Assembly: GCF_000757905.1 (NCBI RefSeq)
Contig: NZ_JRLH01000006.1
From: Arsenophonus nilaparvatae
GTDB taxonomy: Bacteria; Pseudomonadota; Gammaproteobacteria; Enterobacterales; Enterobacteriaceae
Length of the DNA stretch: 64,000 bases
Reading direction: 5' to 3' (one strand)
Position numbers and translations under genes: made by a program. Positions 1 through 9,670 of this stretch are shown here, piece after piece (position 1 is the stretch's first letter; the number at the start of each line of letters is the position of its first letter). The notes below the pieces were generated by a model. That model searched no databases, was not told where the DNA came from, and saw only the letters and a program-made list of their open reading frames with translations.

Positions 1-249
1 GCCAACGCCATCAATAGATCTAACATAGATATATTGATTATGTTTACCTTTACAATTTACGCTAATCGGACTACCCCTTTCTTCTATATCATAGGGGAGT
101 GTTTTTTTATTAACGTCAATAGATATTTCATTAAATGTAATATTTTCTACTTCTTTATCAACCAAACATGCAGCTGCAATAGTGAATTGGCTATAATTAA
201 TTATTAATATAAAAATTATCAATGAAGCTATATTAAAATTAAATATCAT
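1..249 (-). CDS. Fimbrial minor subunit or adhesin, N-terminal part (runs off window)
   Basis: The reverse-strand frame is open from an ATG at 249 to the window edge (83 codons). It starts with a hydrophobic signal peptide of about 25 residues ending near AAACLV, followed by a short exported segment with two cysteines typical of pilin-like subunits. It lies 17 bases downstream of the usher gene, in the position where the tip subunit or adhesin of a chaperone-usher operon normally sits. The C-terminal part, which would show the donor-strand motif, is outside the window, so the subunit type cannot be decided. Confidence 0.6.
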   Translation of the reverse strand, partial: MIFNFNIASLIIFILIINYSQFTIAAACLVDKEVENITFNEISIDVNKKTLPYDIEERGSPISVNCKGKHNQYIYVRSIDGVG

Positions 250-266
250 ATAATCCCTATTATATT

Positions 267-2813
267 TTATGCTGAAAAATGACTAAGCTTATAGCAATTG
301 GCATTCATTTCTAATATATCTGATTCTCTTGGTAATTTAGAAAGATCTACTTTGACATAACATTGCTGTTTTTCACCCTTTCCCCATTGAACTCTTATTT
401 TGGCTAAATCAGGTACTGCATTTAAATACAATTCACCATCATCACCAACAATACCATGGCTATCACCATCAATTAATGTGGCGATAGCACCAAAAGGGAC
501 GGGCTTATTATTTTGGGATAATTTGACCAATATACGATTACCGCGACGCACATGAAAATTAACCTTTGCTACCGCTCCTCGAGTTGGTACCACTTTTTGC
601 ACCGGATTATCAATATCTACCCCATTGGCTAATGATTCAGTATCAAGCGTAATATAGTTATAATTATATGGTTCGCTATAGGGGATCACCGCATAGCCTC
701 GTCCATCTGTTTTAACACCACGATGATTTAATATTTTAGTTTCTACCGCACCATCGGCTTTAACTAATATAACCGTCTCCCCTAATGGTTGAGAAAAAAC
801 AATACCATTTCGATGAACAATAACACCACCTGAAAGCCCATAATTAAATGAACGATCGTTATTATTATAATTATATCCTACATTCATACGAGCCAAACTA
901 TTGGTATAATTCAAAGAAATACCGCCACCAAATTCTTTTAAACTTGTATAATTGTTATCAACCCGAACATTATATAATAAATCATCGTTATCAGATAAAC
1001 TGCCATTAATGGCTAATTGTTGCCCATTTATTGTATTATTATTAATATTATAAGTGATCCAGCCGCTAGGTAACCATTTACTAAATGGAACAGAAACATT
1101 AAATGCTATTTGTTTATCCTTATTTTCAGTAGATTCATCATTATTATTAAAAAATAAATTTAATCCAAAGGTAATATCAGCAATATTAATATTATATCCG
1201 GCAGAAAATGACTGCGTAGTGCCTTTTTTTCGACGATAATTCTGCCAATAAGCAGAAAAATAAAAATTACCAAAATCTTCCAGATTTTGATTGAGCGTAA
1301 ACTGAAATTGGCTAAGTTTATTTTGTCCATTTTCGGCATCCTGTTTTCTTAAAGGTCTATTTACTTCAGGAAAAGAATAATATTCAGAGCTAGTATAAAG
1401 ATTTGCCGAAAAATTAAAGGATGTTCCTATTTCATCAATACTTTTTTCATATTGAATTTTATAAGATTGTCCTTTTTTATGTTTATTATTAGGCAAATTT
1501 GCATCAGCAAATACTACATTAAAAAAAAAGGCACCAAAATCATCTAAACCTAACCCGAAACCAAGGGAAAGAGATAAATAATTTTCTGCAGCCTGGATAC
1601 CAGATAATAAACTTAATCGATTAGAAACCCCATATATTGATGCTAATTCGCTAAAATAGGGTTTATAAAAATTTGATTTCGAATTAGCATAGCGTCCCAA
1701 GGTAAACTGATACTTTAATTTTCCTTCTCGTTGCATTATTGGCACTGATGAAAATGGCTGAATGAATTTTGTTTGTTTGCCATTATCTTCCGTGACTGTA
1801 ACATGCAAATTACCAGAACCATATATTGCATAAAGATCGGTGATCACAAAGGGACCTGGCGGAACATAATTTTCATAAATGATATAATTGTTTTGTCGAA
1901 CCGTAACGCGTGCGTTTGTTTGCGCTATTCCTCTAATAACCGGCGCAAAATCACGTTGACTAGTTGGTAACATTAAATCATCTGAGATAATTGACGCACC
2001 AACGAATTTTATACTGTCAAAAACATCATTATTGGTAAATGTTTCACCTAAAATTATTTGACTTTTTAATTTATGAATATCTCGTTGAATATAACTATTA
2101 ACGGACGATAAATTATTCTTACCTCGTTGCGAATCATAGTTATAAACTAATTGATTTCGAAAGCGCCAGGCACCGATATTAATGCCATTATGCAAATTTA
2201 AATAATAATTTTGACTACTGGCGTTACGATTATGATTATGTGAACCACTAAAATCATAACTAATTAAAAAAGCAGACTCCCCTTGTTGCCATAAATCGGT
2301 TGGAACAGTATCTCTGGCTATGTTATCCATAACTGCTTGCGGAATATTAATTTCAAGGCGTTGTTGATGAAAATCGAATAATATTGTGGCGTAGGGAATG
2401 TAATCCTCAATATTATACAAAATCTGTTTGGCAGGCAGCTTCAACAATTCAGGAAAAGCAGCTATTTTAACGCCCAATCGTTTTAGATCATCAACAGTTA
2501 ACGCAGCAAATAATTTTCCATTTTTCTGAACAAAGTTAATATCCCTGTTCTCTTTTTCTGTCCCATTAAGAAAAACAGTGACTCTATATGTTCCTGGCAA
2601 CTGTCCACCAGGTATAGAAAACGAACTTAAGTCAATAACGGCCTGTTCAGAATTACTTATTTCTAATGCTGATAATGGGAAATAATCTTGAGCAATAATT
2701 TCGGGTAAAAATATCAAGGAACATAACGTCACGAGAAAAAATATAAATGAACATAACTGTTTTTCTTCTAGTTGTTTATTAAAAAAAATCACACTAAAGA
2801 CCTTCCATTTCAT
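267..2813 (-). CDS. Outer-membrane fimbrial usher (FimD/PapC family)
   Basis: 848 residues, the usual usher length. After a long N-terminal signal region (cleavage probably near residue 41) comes the periplasmic N-domain, with the typical usher opening FSIPGGQLPGTYRV. A long beta-strand-rich barrel follows, with the plug region around ITDLYAIYGSGNLHVTV, and C-terminal carboxypeptidase-like domains containing VPFGA and a late cysteine pair. The usher would secrete and assemble chaperone-bound pilins across the outer membrane. Its ATG directly follows the chaperone stop codon (TAG then ATG), suggesting translational coupling. No frameshift or truncation is visible. Confidence 0.93.
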   Translation of the reverse strand: MKWKVFSVIFFNKQLEEKQLCSFIFFLVTLCSLIFLPEIIAQDYFPLSALEISNSEQAVIDLSSFSIPGGQLPGTYRVTVFLNGTEKENRDINFVQKNGKLFAALTVDDLKRLGVKIAAFPELLKLPAKQILYNIEDYIPYATILFDFHQQRLEINIPQAVMDNIARDTVPTDLWQQGESAFLISYDFSGSHNHNRNASSQNYYLNLHNGINIGAWRFRNQLVYNYDSQRGKNNLSSVNSYIQRDIHKLKSQIILGETFTNNDVFDSIKFVGASIISDDLMLPTSQRDFAPVIRGIAQTNARVTVRQNNYIIYENYVPPGPFVITDLYAIYGSGNLHVTVTEDNGKQTKFIQPFSSVPIMQREGKLKYQFTLGRYANSKSNFYKPYFSELASIYGVSNRLSLLSGIQAAENYLSLSLGFGLGLDDFGAFFFNVVFADANLPNNKHKKGQSYKIQYEKSIDEIGTSFNFSANLYTSSEYYSFPEVNRPLRKQDAENGQNKLSQFQFTLNQNLEDFGNFYFSAYWQNYRRKKGTTQSFSAGYNINIADITFGLNLFFNNNDESTENKDKQIAFNVSVPFSKWLPSGWITYNINNNTINGQQLAINGSLSDNDDLLYNVRVDNNYTSLKEFGGGISLNYTNSLARMNVGYNYNNNDRSFNYGLSGGVIVHRNGIVFSQPLGETVILVKADGAVETKILNHRGVKTDGRGYAVIPYSEPYNYNYITLDTESLANGVDIDNPVQKVVPTRGAVAKVNFHVRRGNRILVKLSQNNKPVPFGAIATLIDGDSHGIVGDDGELYLNAVPDLAKIRVQWGKGEKQQCYVKVDLSKLPRESDILEMNANCYKLSHFSA

Positions 2814-3524
2814 CTAAGGTAGATTTTTTTTCATCTCTGTACTAATACCACCATAACTATTGATGCTATTCCAACTAATTAAATCTGATGAGTTAGCCAA
2901 TATATTAAAATAAGCGACTCCTTGTGGAGCAATCATGTCCTGATCTTTTAAATTAACTATTTGACTACCAATTTTAAGTTGATTAATAGTCACATAATAA
3001 TTACTGGAATTTTTAACTGCTAATTGTTTACCAAGACGACGAAAAACTAATAATTTATAACTCTCATCCGCATCACCTTGAATTTCCTTTGGCCGATAAA
3101 ATAATTTTATTCGGGTTTTTACCGTAATAAATAAAACATTTTGCAGATTATCCTGCGCAGAAGGGATCGCTTTAACATTGAGGTAAAAAACGGATTCTCT
3201 ATCCAAGGGCAAGTCACCACCCGTTCGTATAATTCGCAAAATATTTTCTCTGCCTGCGTCTAAACGAAATAAGGGTGGCGTAACAATAAATGGCGCTTTT
3301 TTCCCATCGCTATTAATACTAATAAAAGACTGAATTAAATAAGGCCTATTCTCATCATGATTAGTTATCAGAATTGAAGCTTCCCTTTTATTTCCATCAT
3401 AAATAACTCGTGTTCCACTAATTGTTACATTTGCATAAGTTTTAAATACAAAAAATAATAGTATATAAAGCGTAGAAAGCTTTATCTTTCTGTTTTTCAT
3501 TATTATTACTCGAATATTAGTCAT
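2814..3524 (-). CDS. Periplasmic fimbrial chaperone (FimC/PapD family)
   Basis: 236 residues with a signal peptide and two Ig-like domains. The PapD-type signatures are visible: TRVIYDGNKREASI on the first strand, then PPLFRLDAGRENILRI, and the charged ESVFYLNVKAIP segment that holds subunits. It would fold pilins in the periplasm and deliver them to the adjacent usher. The first ATG has an AAGGA about 12 bases upstream; an in-frame ATG at 3500 would place the basic signal-peptide N-region (MKNRKIK) at the start, so either may be used. It lies between the pilin and usher genes on the same strand. Confidence 0.92.
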   Translation of the reverse strand: MTNIRVIIMKNRKIKLSTLYILLFFVFKTYANVTISGTRVIYDGNKREASILITNHDENRPYLIQSFISINSDGKKAPFIVTPPLFRLDAGRENILRIIRTGGDLPLDRESVFYLNVKAIPSAQDNLQNVLFITVKTRIKLFYRPKEIQGDADESYKLLVFRRLGKQLAVKNSSNYYVTINQLKIGSQIVNLKDQDMIAPQGVAYFNILANSSDLISWNSINSYGGISTEMKKNLP

Positions 3525-3583
3525 AAATATAAAGAATCCTTTCTATGACCAGAAAAAGTATCTATAAATTTAATTATCAATTT

Positions 3584-4141
3584 TTATTTATAAGCAATCT
3601 CAAAACTTATTGAAGCATTTGCTTTACCAGGTTTAGCTGTCTCACCATTAGATACATATGCCACTTTAAAAGGAATAATAAATAACACTCCTCCCTTAGG
3701 TGTTGCTATATTGTGTTGATATATATCACGGATATCTAATAAATTACCTGAATCATCATAAAGACCAATACCCACTCCTTCCGCGCCGGAACCATCTAAC
3801 TTTATCAACTTGGGATTATGGTCATCCTTATTCGCTTTAAATGTTATTTTAGGCACGATACTATGACCATCATAATGAGGACAATTTTTTAACCTAAATG
3901 CTAATGGCCTCTCACTACCGTTAACTTTTTGACCTGAAGTACTCGGTACCTTATCTTTCATATAAACACCCATATCGATAGCTAAAGAAGAATTGGATGA
4001 TCCAGGAGATAAAGTTACGTCACAAGGCGTGTCAATAATTGCCCCACTAAACGTCACGGTTCCATCAGTCGCAGAAAAAGCAATTTTACTGAATAAAATT
4101 AGTGATATACCAATAAAATAGCTGGTAAGAGTATTTTTCAT
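3584..4141 (-). CDS. Major fimbrial subunit (type 1 pilin family)
   Basis: 185 residues with a Sec signal peptide (about residues 1-23, ending IAFSA). The mature N-terminus TDGTVTFSGAIIDTPC is typical of FimA-type pilins. Cysteines at residues 40 and 87 would form the conserved disulfide, and the C-terminus ends in the alternating hydrophobic strand with penultimate tyrosine (SFEIAYK) bound by the chaperone. As the first gene of the operon it is the likely major subunit. Which fimbrial type is assembled cannot be told. Confidence 0.9.
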   Translation of the reverse strand: MKNTLTSYFIGISLILFSKIAFSATDGTVTFSGAIIDTPCDVTLSPGSSNSSLAIDMGVYMKDKVPSTSGQKVNGSERPLAFRLKNCPHYDGHSIVPKITFKANKDDHNPKLIKLDGSGAEGVGIGLYDDSGNLLDIRDIYQHNIATPKGGVLFIIPFKVAYVSNGETAKPGKANASISFEIAYK

Positions 4142-5040
4142 TTATCTATTCCTAATAAAAACAAATGATATATTTCAAAATTATAGTGAAATATTTAAAT
4201 GACGCAGCTGTATACTCGAAAAACATTAATTTATAATAAAATTAAAAACTGGAGTTGTAATTTATGATATGCAAAAAATAATACCTAGCTAGGCTGGTAT
4301 AAAATATAGGTAAAGTAATAACTCCCAATCTGAAGTAATAAAATTATCTTTAATAAATTGGTCACCAAATTAATTATTCCATTTTAAAACAAGATCGTTA
4401 TCATATTGATTAGTAATCATTACCATAAGCAATATATTACCTAAAAATAATCAAATTGCAACCAAAAAAATACATAATTTTACACATACTTTAACATTCT
4501 CGCCTAAATCTATCGTAAATATAATTTGGATACCATGAAAACATTACTTTAGGAATATACTTATTGTGATTTTAATAAAAATTAATTAAGTAATTGAAAT
4601 GTCAGCATCAACTTATTAATATTTTTATATCATAAAAATTTTAAATAAATTCAGTTAGCAAAAGTGCGGTTATAATTTCTGTATACTTATTTAACTCAAT
4701 ATTTAATTATTTTTAAAATGGCGACAATTTATGATAATAAATAGAAAATTATTTTAATTTTTTAATAAAGATAGTTTGATGCTAAAACTTTGACTAAATT
4801 CTATCGTGCTAGGCAATAAATAATATTTCATTTAAGTACCTATTATTTAATATCGTTGAAAAAGAATTTTTAAATAAAACTATATTTTATTATATATCTC
4901 ATTGGATGATACTATTGATATATTTAATAAATTATTATAAAAATATTTAATTTAATATTAGCGTAAAATAGCCGTAACAGCCGATATTATTCAGTTCAAA
5001 AAATAAAATAACATCTATTTTAACTAACGATAACCTAGCG
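4142..5040. other. AT-rich intergenic region upstream of the fimbrial operon
   Basis: About 0.9 kb of very AT-rich sequence without a credible ORF on either strand. It must contain the fimbrial promoter, but no single -35/-10 pair stands out among the many A/T tracts. I saw no copy of the E. coli fimS inverted repeat. Confidence 0.5.
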
Positions 5041-5078
5041 GTTCATTAGCATTTATAAACTTATAAATGCTAATGAAC
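5041..5078. repeat. Perfect 18-bp inverted repeat with 2-base loop
   Basis: The arms at 5041-5058 and 5061-5078 (first arm begins GTTCATTAGCATTTATAA) are exact reverse complements around the dinucleotide AC. There is no T-tract on either side, so it is not a standard intrinsic terminator, although it lies just downstream of the DUF2165 gene and could stabilise that transcript's 3' end. Confidence 0.8.
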
Positions 5079-5123
5079 TTTGCCAATAATATGACCTGCA
5101 ACTCACGGCATATTAAAAGCTGG

Positions 5124-5636
5124 TTATTTCATCTCATCACGCTCGCGATTACGGTCTCTATCGCGATGAACAAGATAAATAAGCACCAACAAAATAGTAG
5201 TATAAACTTGAAACGCTTCTGCCCCGCTATTCCATTCAGACATCCACATGCCAAACCACTCCCGGCCTAATGACATATAGACAACTTGCCAGGTCAAAAA
5301 GCCCAATGTTAAGCCAGCAATTGCAATTTTTTTCTTTCTATTAAAATTAGCCGCAGTATTTTTCAAATTAGCCAATAATCTAATGCCACCAATCCAGCAA
5401 AGTATTGCCGTTAATGTTTGCAGAATAATCAGAATGATATAACTAACATTATGAGCAGTTGGAGATTCAATTGCACGGTACTTAATTGTAGCCTCAGGAA
5501 AGATAGTATCCATCAAAAGAACATGACGAATTAAGGCAAAATTGGTGTCATAATCGGTAATATTGCCTATAACCACTAAAGAGGCATATAACGCCACCGC
5601 ACATACAGCCAACGCTTTAGACAAACGAATAATCAT
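5124..5636 (-). CDS. DUF2165 family small integral membrane protein
   Basis: 170 residues with about four predicted membrane segments: residues 7-27, a second around 65-90, a third around 105-125 and a C-terminal one near 140-155. Conserved DUF2165 features are visible, including the N-terminal segment followed by NITDYDTNFAFIRHVL-like sequence (here with ALIRHVL), the DTIFPE motif, and the REWFGMWMSEWNSG stretch between the last helices. The protein ends in a highly charged Arg/Asp-rich tail. Function is unknown for the family. It appears to be a single-gene unit, separated from its neighbours by AT-rich spacers. Confidence 0.82.
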   Translation of the reverse strand: MIIRLSKALAVCAVALYASLVVIGNITDYDTNFALIRHVLLMDTIFPEATIKYRAIESPTAHNVSYIILIILQTLTAILCWIGGIRLLANLKNTAANFNRKKKIAIAGLTLGFLTWQVVYMSLGREWFGMWMSEWNSGAEAFQVYTTILLVLIYLVHRDRDRNRERDEMK

Positions 5637-5848
5637 GATTTATTGTCCTTAGAAATACAATAAGATAATCTTCGATACAAGATGCAGGCTCAAAAATAAA
5701 AATGTTCACTGCTTAGCATAATTAACTAAACAATGAACAGAGTAATTTTAACACAAGAATTTAGAATTGGACAAAATTCAAAAAAAGGCGGTAATCTTGT
5801 TAATAGGTATATGAAAAAACCTATTATACCTTATAGACTTGATTTAAA

Positions 5849-6538
5849 TTAATGGATATGTCTGGTCGCCCATAGATCATATTCATCAGCATGCTCAACT
5901 AGCACCTGAAAAATATCACCAGGATTAACATCAAATTCATCATTGAGATAAACCACACCATCAATTTCAGGCGCATCTGCCATACTACGGCCGACGGCTC
6001 CCTGCTCATCCAGCTCATCGATCATTATCCAGATCTTAGATCCAATTTTTTCTTGCAATCGCTGCTTAGAAATCTGCTGCTGAACCTGCATAAAACGGTG
6101 GTAACGCGCCTCCTTTACTTCTTCTGGAACTTGATCTGGTAACTCATTGGCCTGCGCACCATCAACATCATAAATAACACCATAATTACGACCATAGTCG
6201 ATATGATGAGTATCATATTTTAATCCGGCAAACGCCAAATTATTCTTTGACTCATTACTTTTATCCCCTTCTCCGCCATGTAGTTCGGTTTCATGCTCAA
6301 ATTTGGCAAAACCACTAGCAGAATCGGTAAACTGACTCTCTAATTCTAAACCCAGTTTTACTTTAATCTCATTACCATCGTGATCCTGATCTTTAGAACT
6401 CATTAGTTTAGATTCAATCTCACCATTAACCGCGATTCGACTACCTTGCTTATCATAAATATCTACTGCCATAGCCCCGGGAATATAAAAACAGAAAAAA
6501 ATTAAACTGGCTGATTTATTTTTACGAAAAGAAAACAT
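5849..6538 (-). CDS. Chimeric ORF: porin N-terminus fused to RimO C-terminus
   Basis: 229 residues made of two unrelated parts. Residues 1-125 look like an OmpF/OmpC general porin: signal peptide ending AMA, VDIYDKQGSRIAVNGEIES, then FAGLKYD and DYGRNYGVIYDV, the strongly conserved porin segment before loop 3. Residues about 126-229 match the C-terminus of RimO, the ribosomal protein S12 methylthiotransferase: LPDQVPEEVKEARYHRFMQ, GRSMADAPEIDG and VEHADEYDLW, i.e. the linker and TRAM domain. The radical-SAM core of RimO and the rest of the porin barrel are absent. The junction is near 6163 and is in frame, so a product could be made, but neither parent activity is expected. It is probably a recombination relic. 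Confidence 0.85.
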   Translation of the reverse strand: MFSFRKNKSASLIFFCFYIPGAMAVDIYDKQGSRIAVNGEIESKLMSSKDQDHDGNEIKVKLGLELESQFTDSASGFAKFEHETELHGGEGDKSNESKNNLAFAGLKYDTHHIDYGRNYGVIYDVDGAQANELPDQVPEEVKEARYHRFMQVQQQISKQRLQEKIGSKIWIMIDELDEQGAVGRSMADAPEIDGVVYLNDEFDVNPGDIFQVLVEHADEYDLWATRHIH

Positions 6539-7114
6539 AATACTTATCTCAATACAGATAAAAAAAATTTATGAATAGAACACTATGCCAATATTTCAAA
6601 TAGGCATTGTCTAATTAGTGATTATTGATAATCACTGCATGTCATTTGAAAGCAATAAAATAATCAGTTAATTTATCGGTATAGGAGAAAGAAGAGAGAT
6701 ATAAATAAATCTAGCTAAGAAAATACTTTGCCCAATGAATGTCAAAAATAAAAACATATAGATTACCCTATAATAAATCTCATCTATAGGGGCGACCAGA
6801 TGAAAGAGCATAGAACACTATCCCAATCGTCTTAGTTTTAGCACTATACAACGTATCCTATGAAAGGAAGTTACTTTGAGGCAAACCTTAATCCGATCTG
6901 CCTTGTCCTAACCTTGGGCGTCTCTCGACGTCGTGAGATCAGCAACTTGTGTTTGTATAGGAGCCTCGCCTAACGAGATATAACACTTTCGAATAAGCGC
7001 GTATTATATGCGTAAAAAATTGGGAAAAAATATCACATTGATAGTTTGTTTATGTTTTATTTAATTATGTTATCTATTTTATGATAAAACCTCACAACAA
7101 ACAGTACTCATCAT
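6539..7114. other. Intergenic region with a compact GC-richer block (about 6785-6980)
   Basis: Most of this 0.58-kb gap is plain AT-rich DNA, but 6785-6980 is clearly richer in GC and full of short complementary segments: CTCG/CGAG around 6963-6978, GGCA/TGCC around 6880-6902 and a GACGTC palindrome near 6928. An ATG-initiated frame at 6860-6973 (37 codons) lies inside it but has no visible ribosome site and no recognised similarity. It could be a small structured RNA or the non-coding end of a decayed mobile element. I do not recognise it. Confidence 0.4.
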
Positions 7115-8029
7115 TTAATGATAACCAAACCACTCCTTTAATCCTGAGCTTAAAATCGCAGATATGGCAAAATAACTATAATCTGCCCGGTAATATAACA
7201 TTAATGAATGAATATTATTAATTTCATTTTTGTCTATTTTTATCTCTTTTAATTTTTTTGCCAAAATAGAATTAATTGCCATATGATCAGGAATATAAGT
7301 AATGCCTAATCCTTTTTCAGCCAATTTTAAACACGAATAATAATCAGTAGTTAACATCATTTCTGAATAAGGCAAAAAATGATATCGCTCATCATCGACT
7401 TTACCTTGTAATGAAGGATAAATGACTGTTTCTGAAGATAAAGATAAACTATTTATCGGTTCTTCTTTCGTCAACGGATGGGCTGGATCAGCGACCAACA
7501 TCATTTGAATATCACCAACCACTTGGGCATTAATGTTGTTATATATCTCAACACATTGTAAGCCTAAAACAAAATCTGCTTTATTACTATTAAGGGTAAA
7601 TTCAACATCAAATAAATCTGCATGCACAATATATATTTCAACAGCAGGAAACTCGCTCTTTAATTTTAATATTACATCAGCAATCGCTTCTTCTGGAATC
7701 AGCTGATTAAATGCTAATCTAATGACCGCTGGATCTTTATGATTATTTAAAGCAAAAGAAAACTTTTCTAGTTTTTGCAAAGATAACAAAAACATTTTAA
7801 CCTTTGGTAATAAAATTTTACCATTACTATTTATATCCAACACAGAACCATTCGAGCGTTTATCAAATAACGTATATCCTAATATAACCTCGAGTTCATT
7901 TATCCAACGACTAATTGTTGTTTTAGACTTATTTAATAGTATCCCAGCCTGCAAAAAATTACCTGATTCAGCAGCGGCGACAAACGCCATCAGCATTTTA
8001 TTTTCTAATTGTGGTAAAAATTTTTTCAT
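7115..8029 (-). CDS. LysR-family transcriptional regulator
   Basis: 304 residues, standard LysR length. The N-terminal winged helix-turn-helix covers about residues 8-68 (AFVAAAESGNFLQAG, then KSKTTISRWINELE and LGYTLFDKR). It is followed by a periplasmic-binding-protein-like effector domain from about 95 to 300. The usual 'AA..L..SQ..vS' signature is degenerate (LLNKSKTTISRWI) but the fold is clear. The regulated gene is unknown: the usual divergently transcribed target is missing, because the sequence upstream of its start is a long AT-rich gap leading to cas1. Confidence 0.88.
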   Translation of the reverse strand: MKKFLPQLENKMLMAFVAAAESGNFLQAGILLNKSKTTISRWINELEVILGYTLFDKRSNGSVLDINSNGKILLPKVKMFLLSLQKLEKFSFALNNHKDPAVIRLAFNQLIPEEAIADVILKLKSEFPAVEIYIVHADLFDVEFTLNSNKADFVLGLQCVEIYNNINAQVVGDIQMMLVADPAHPLTKEEPINSLSLSSETVIYPSLQGKVDDERYHFLPYSEMMLTTDYYSCLKLAEKGLGITYIPDHMAINSILAKKLKEIKIDKNEINNIHSLMLYYRADYSYFAISAILSSGLKEWFGYH

Positions 8030-8709
8030 TACTGCTCCGCTGTATGTTTTATCGAATAGTTATGTAACTAAAATTAATTTCTAACAATTTATAATCAAAT
8101 ATTATGGTAATCTGACATTAGCAAATATTTTTCTGAAATTAAATTTTTAATAATATATTTAATATAAATAAACTTCATTTTTTGTAAAAAAATGTTGTGT
8201 ATTGCAATCTGAGATACATTAGTATTTCAACCAAATATAAATACAAAATCAAATTCAATTTATTTCCTGTTTAACCTCTATTTATTTACCTATTCAATCA
8301 TTATTAGTAATTTTTAATTTTCTGATAAATAAAGACCATAAAATATTAACAGCATTTTATTAATGTATAGTTCTTTAAATTAATATTGTATTTCTATAAC
8401 TTATATTAATTATATTTACATAACTTATTAGCCAATAAAAAAGTTGCTCGCGACTAACTAATAAACTTATTACTCTTCAATAGTTAAAATTAAAGCTAAT
8501 TCCATTAAACCTATACCGCAAACAACACCAGACTTAACCTAAATTAAACTGATTTTTATGTGCTATATCATGAAATGTAAAATAAATTTTCATTAATATA
8601 TAACGCGTAATAGCAACCAATAAAATACGACTTCGCAATCAATTAATACGCTATCGCAATTTAGCAATAAAAAATAAAAATCATTAAAATGGAGTTTTTA
8701 AAACAAAAA
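8030..8709. other. AT-rich intergenic region between the LysR gene and cas1
   Basis: About 0.68 kb of very AT-rich DNA between divergently oriented genes. No ORF, CRISPR repeat or terminator was found. It presumably holds promoters for both flanking genes, but no convincing -35/-10 pair could be singled out. Confidence 0.45.
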
Positions 8710-9666
8710 ATGGAACAATTACCTCCTTCAGATTTAAAAACCATATTACATTCTAAAAGAGCTAATATCTACTATCTTGAGCATTGCCGGGTTATGCAAA
8801 AAGATGGCCGAGTTTTATATCTAACGGAAGCTAAAAATGAAAACTGCTATTACAATATTCCAATTGCAAATACCACAGTAATTTTATTAGGTACAGGAAC
8901 CTCTATTACCCAAGCCGCCATGCGCATGTTAGCCACCGCCGGTGTACTGGTAGGTTTTTGCGGCGGCGGCGGTACCCCCTTATTTATGGGTGCAGAAATC
9001 GAGTGGCTAACACCACAAAATGAGTATCGACCAACGGAATATTTGCAAGGCTGGATGCAGTTCTGGTTTGACAAAGAAAAACGTTTAGCTGCCGCGAAGC
9101 AATTTCAACAGGCGCGAGTTGATTTTATTCGTGCTACTTGGTCTAAAGATCGTCACCTAAAAGAATATCACTTCTACCTCAATGATTCCGATATTGAACA
9201 AGCCATAACAAATTTTGAGAAAAAAGTATCCCACCTCAACAAAGTTGGTGAACTATTACTAGCTGAAGCACTTACTACTAAGCAATTTTACAAAATTGCA
9301 GCAACACGATGTCAATTAAATGGTTTTGAACGCAACCAAGAACGAGGTGATTTAGCTAATAATTTCCTTAATCACCGCAATTACTTAGCTTACGGTTTAG
9401 CCGCAAGTTGCTTATGGGTATTAGGCATTCCCCATAGTTTCGCAGTTATGCATGGCAAAACCCATCGTGGCGCATTGGTATTTGACGTCGCTGACTTAAT
9501 TAAAGATGCGATCGTTTTACCTTATTCATTTATTTGTGCCAAAGAAAAAATGACTGAGCAAGCATTTCGTCAGCAAGTGTTACAAAAATTGACTGAACAC
9601 AAAGCAATGGACTTTATGTTCAAACAAGTAAAAAGAGTTTCTTTATCATCGTTTTCAGGAAAATAA
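8710..9666 (+). CDS. cas1: CRISPR-associated endonuclease Cas1, type I-F
   Basis: Integrase subunit of the spacer-acquisition complex. The type I-F (YPEST) Cas1 signatures are plain: LKTILHSKRANIYYLEHCRV at the N-terminus, IPIANTTVILLGTGTSITQA, GFCGGGGTPLF, and the catalytic region LLAEALT (Glu) with MHGKTHRGALVFDVADLIKDA (His and Asp). The gene looks intact. I chose the ATG at 8710 because family members begin directly before the SDLKTIL segment; an in-frame ATG at 8689 would add seven residues, and the only GGAG (8691-8694) lies 15 bases before 8710. It is followed four bases later by a truncated cas2-3. The rest of the locus is gone, so any activity would be without interference. Confidence 0.93.
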   Translation: MEQLPPSDLKTILHSKRANIYYLEHCRVMQKDGRVLYLTEAKNENCYYNIPIANTTVILLGTGTSITQAAMRMLATAGVLVGFCGGGGTPLFMGAEIEWLTPQNEYRPTEYLQGWMQFWFDKEKRLAAAKQFQQARVDFIRATWSKDRHLKEYHFYLNDSDIEQAITNFEKKVSHLNKVGELLLAEALTTKQFYKIAATRCQLNGFERNQERGDLANNFLNHRNYLAYGLAASCLWVLGIPHSFAVMHGKTHRGALVFDVADLIKDAIVLPYSFICAKEKMTEQAFRQQVLQKLTEHKAMDFMFKQVKRVSLSSFSGK

Positions 9667-9670
9667 ACCA

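Noticed and set aside
4142..5040. Phase-variable promoter switch (fimS-like) for the fimbriae
   Set aside because: No pair of matching inverted repeats around the pilin promoter and no adjacent recombinase gene were seen.
5067..5270. 67-codon plus-strand ORF
   Set aside because: Antisense to the end of the DUF2165 gene and starting inside the palindrome; no support.
8030..8709. Second CRISPR array upstream of cas1
   Set aside because: Searched for GTTCACTGCC-type repeats on both strands in this gap and found none.
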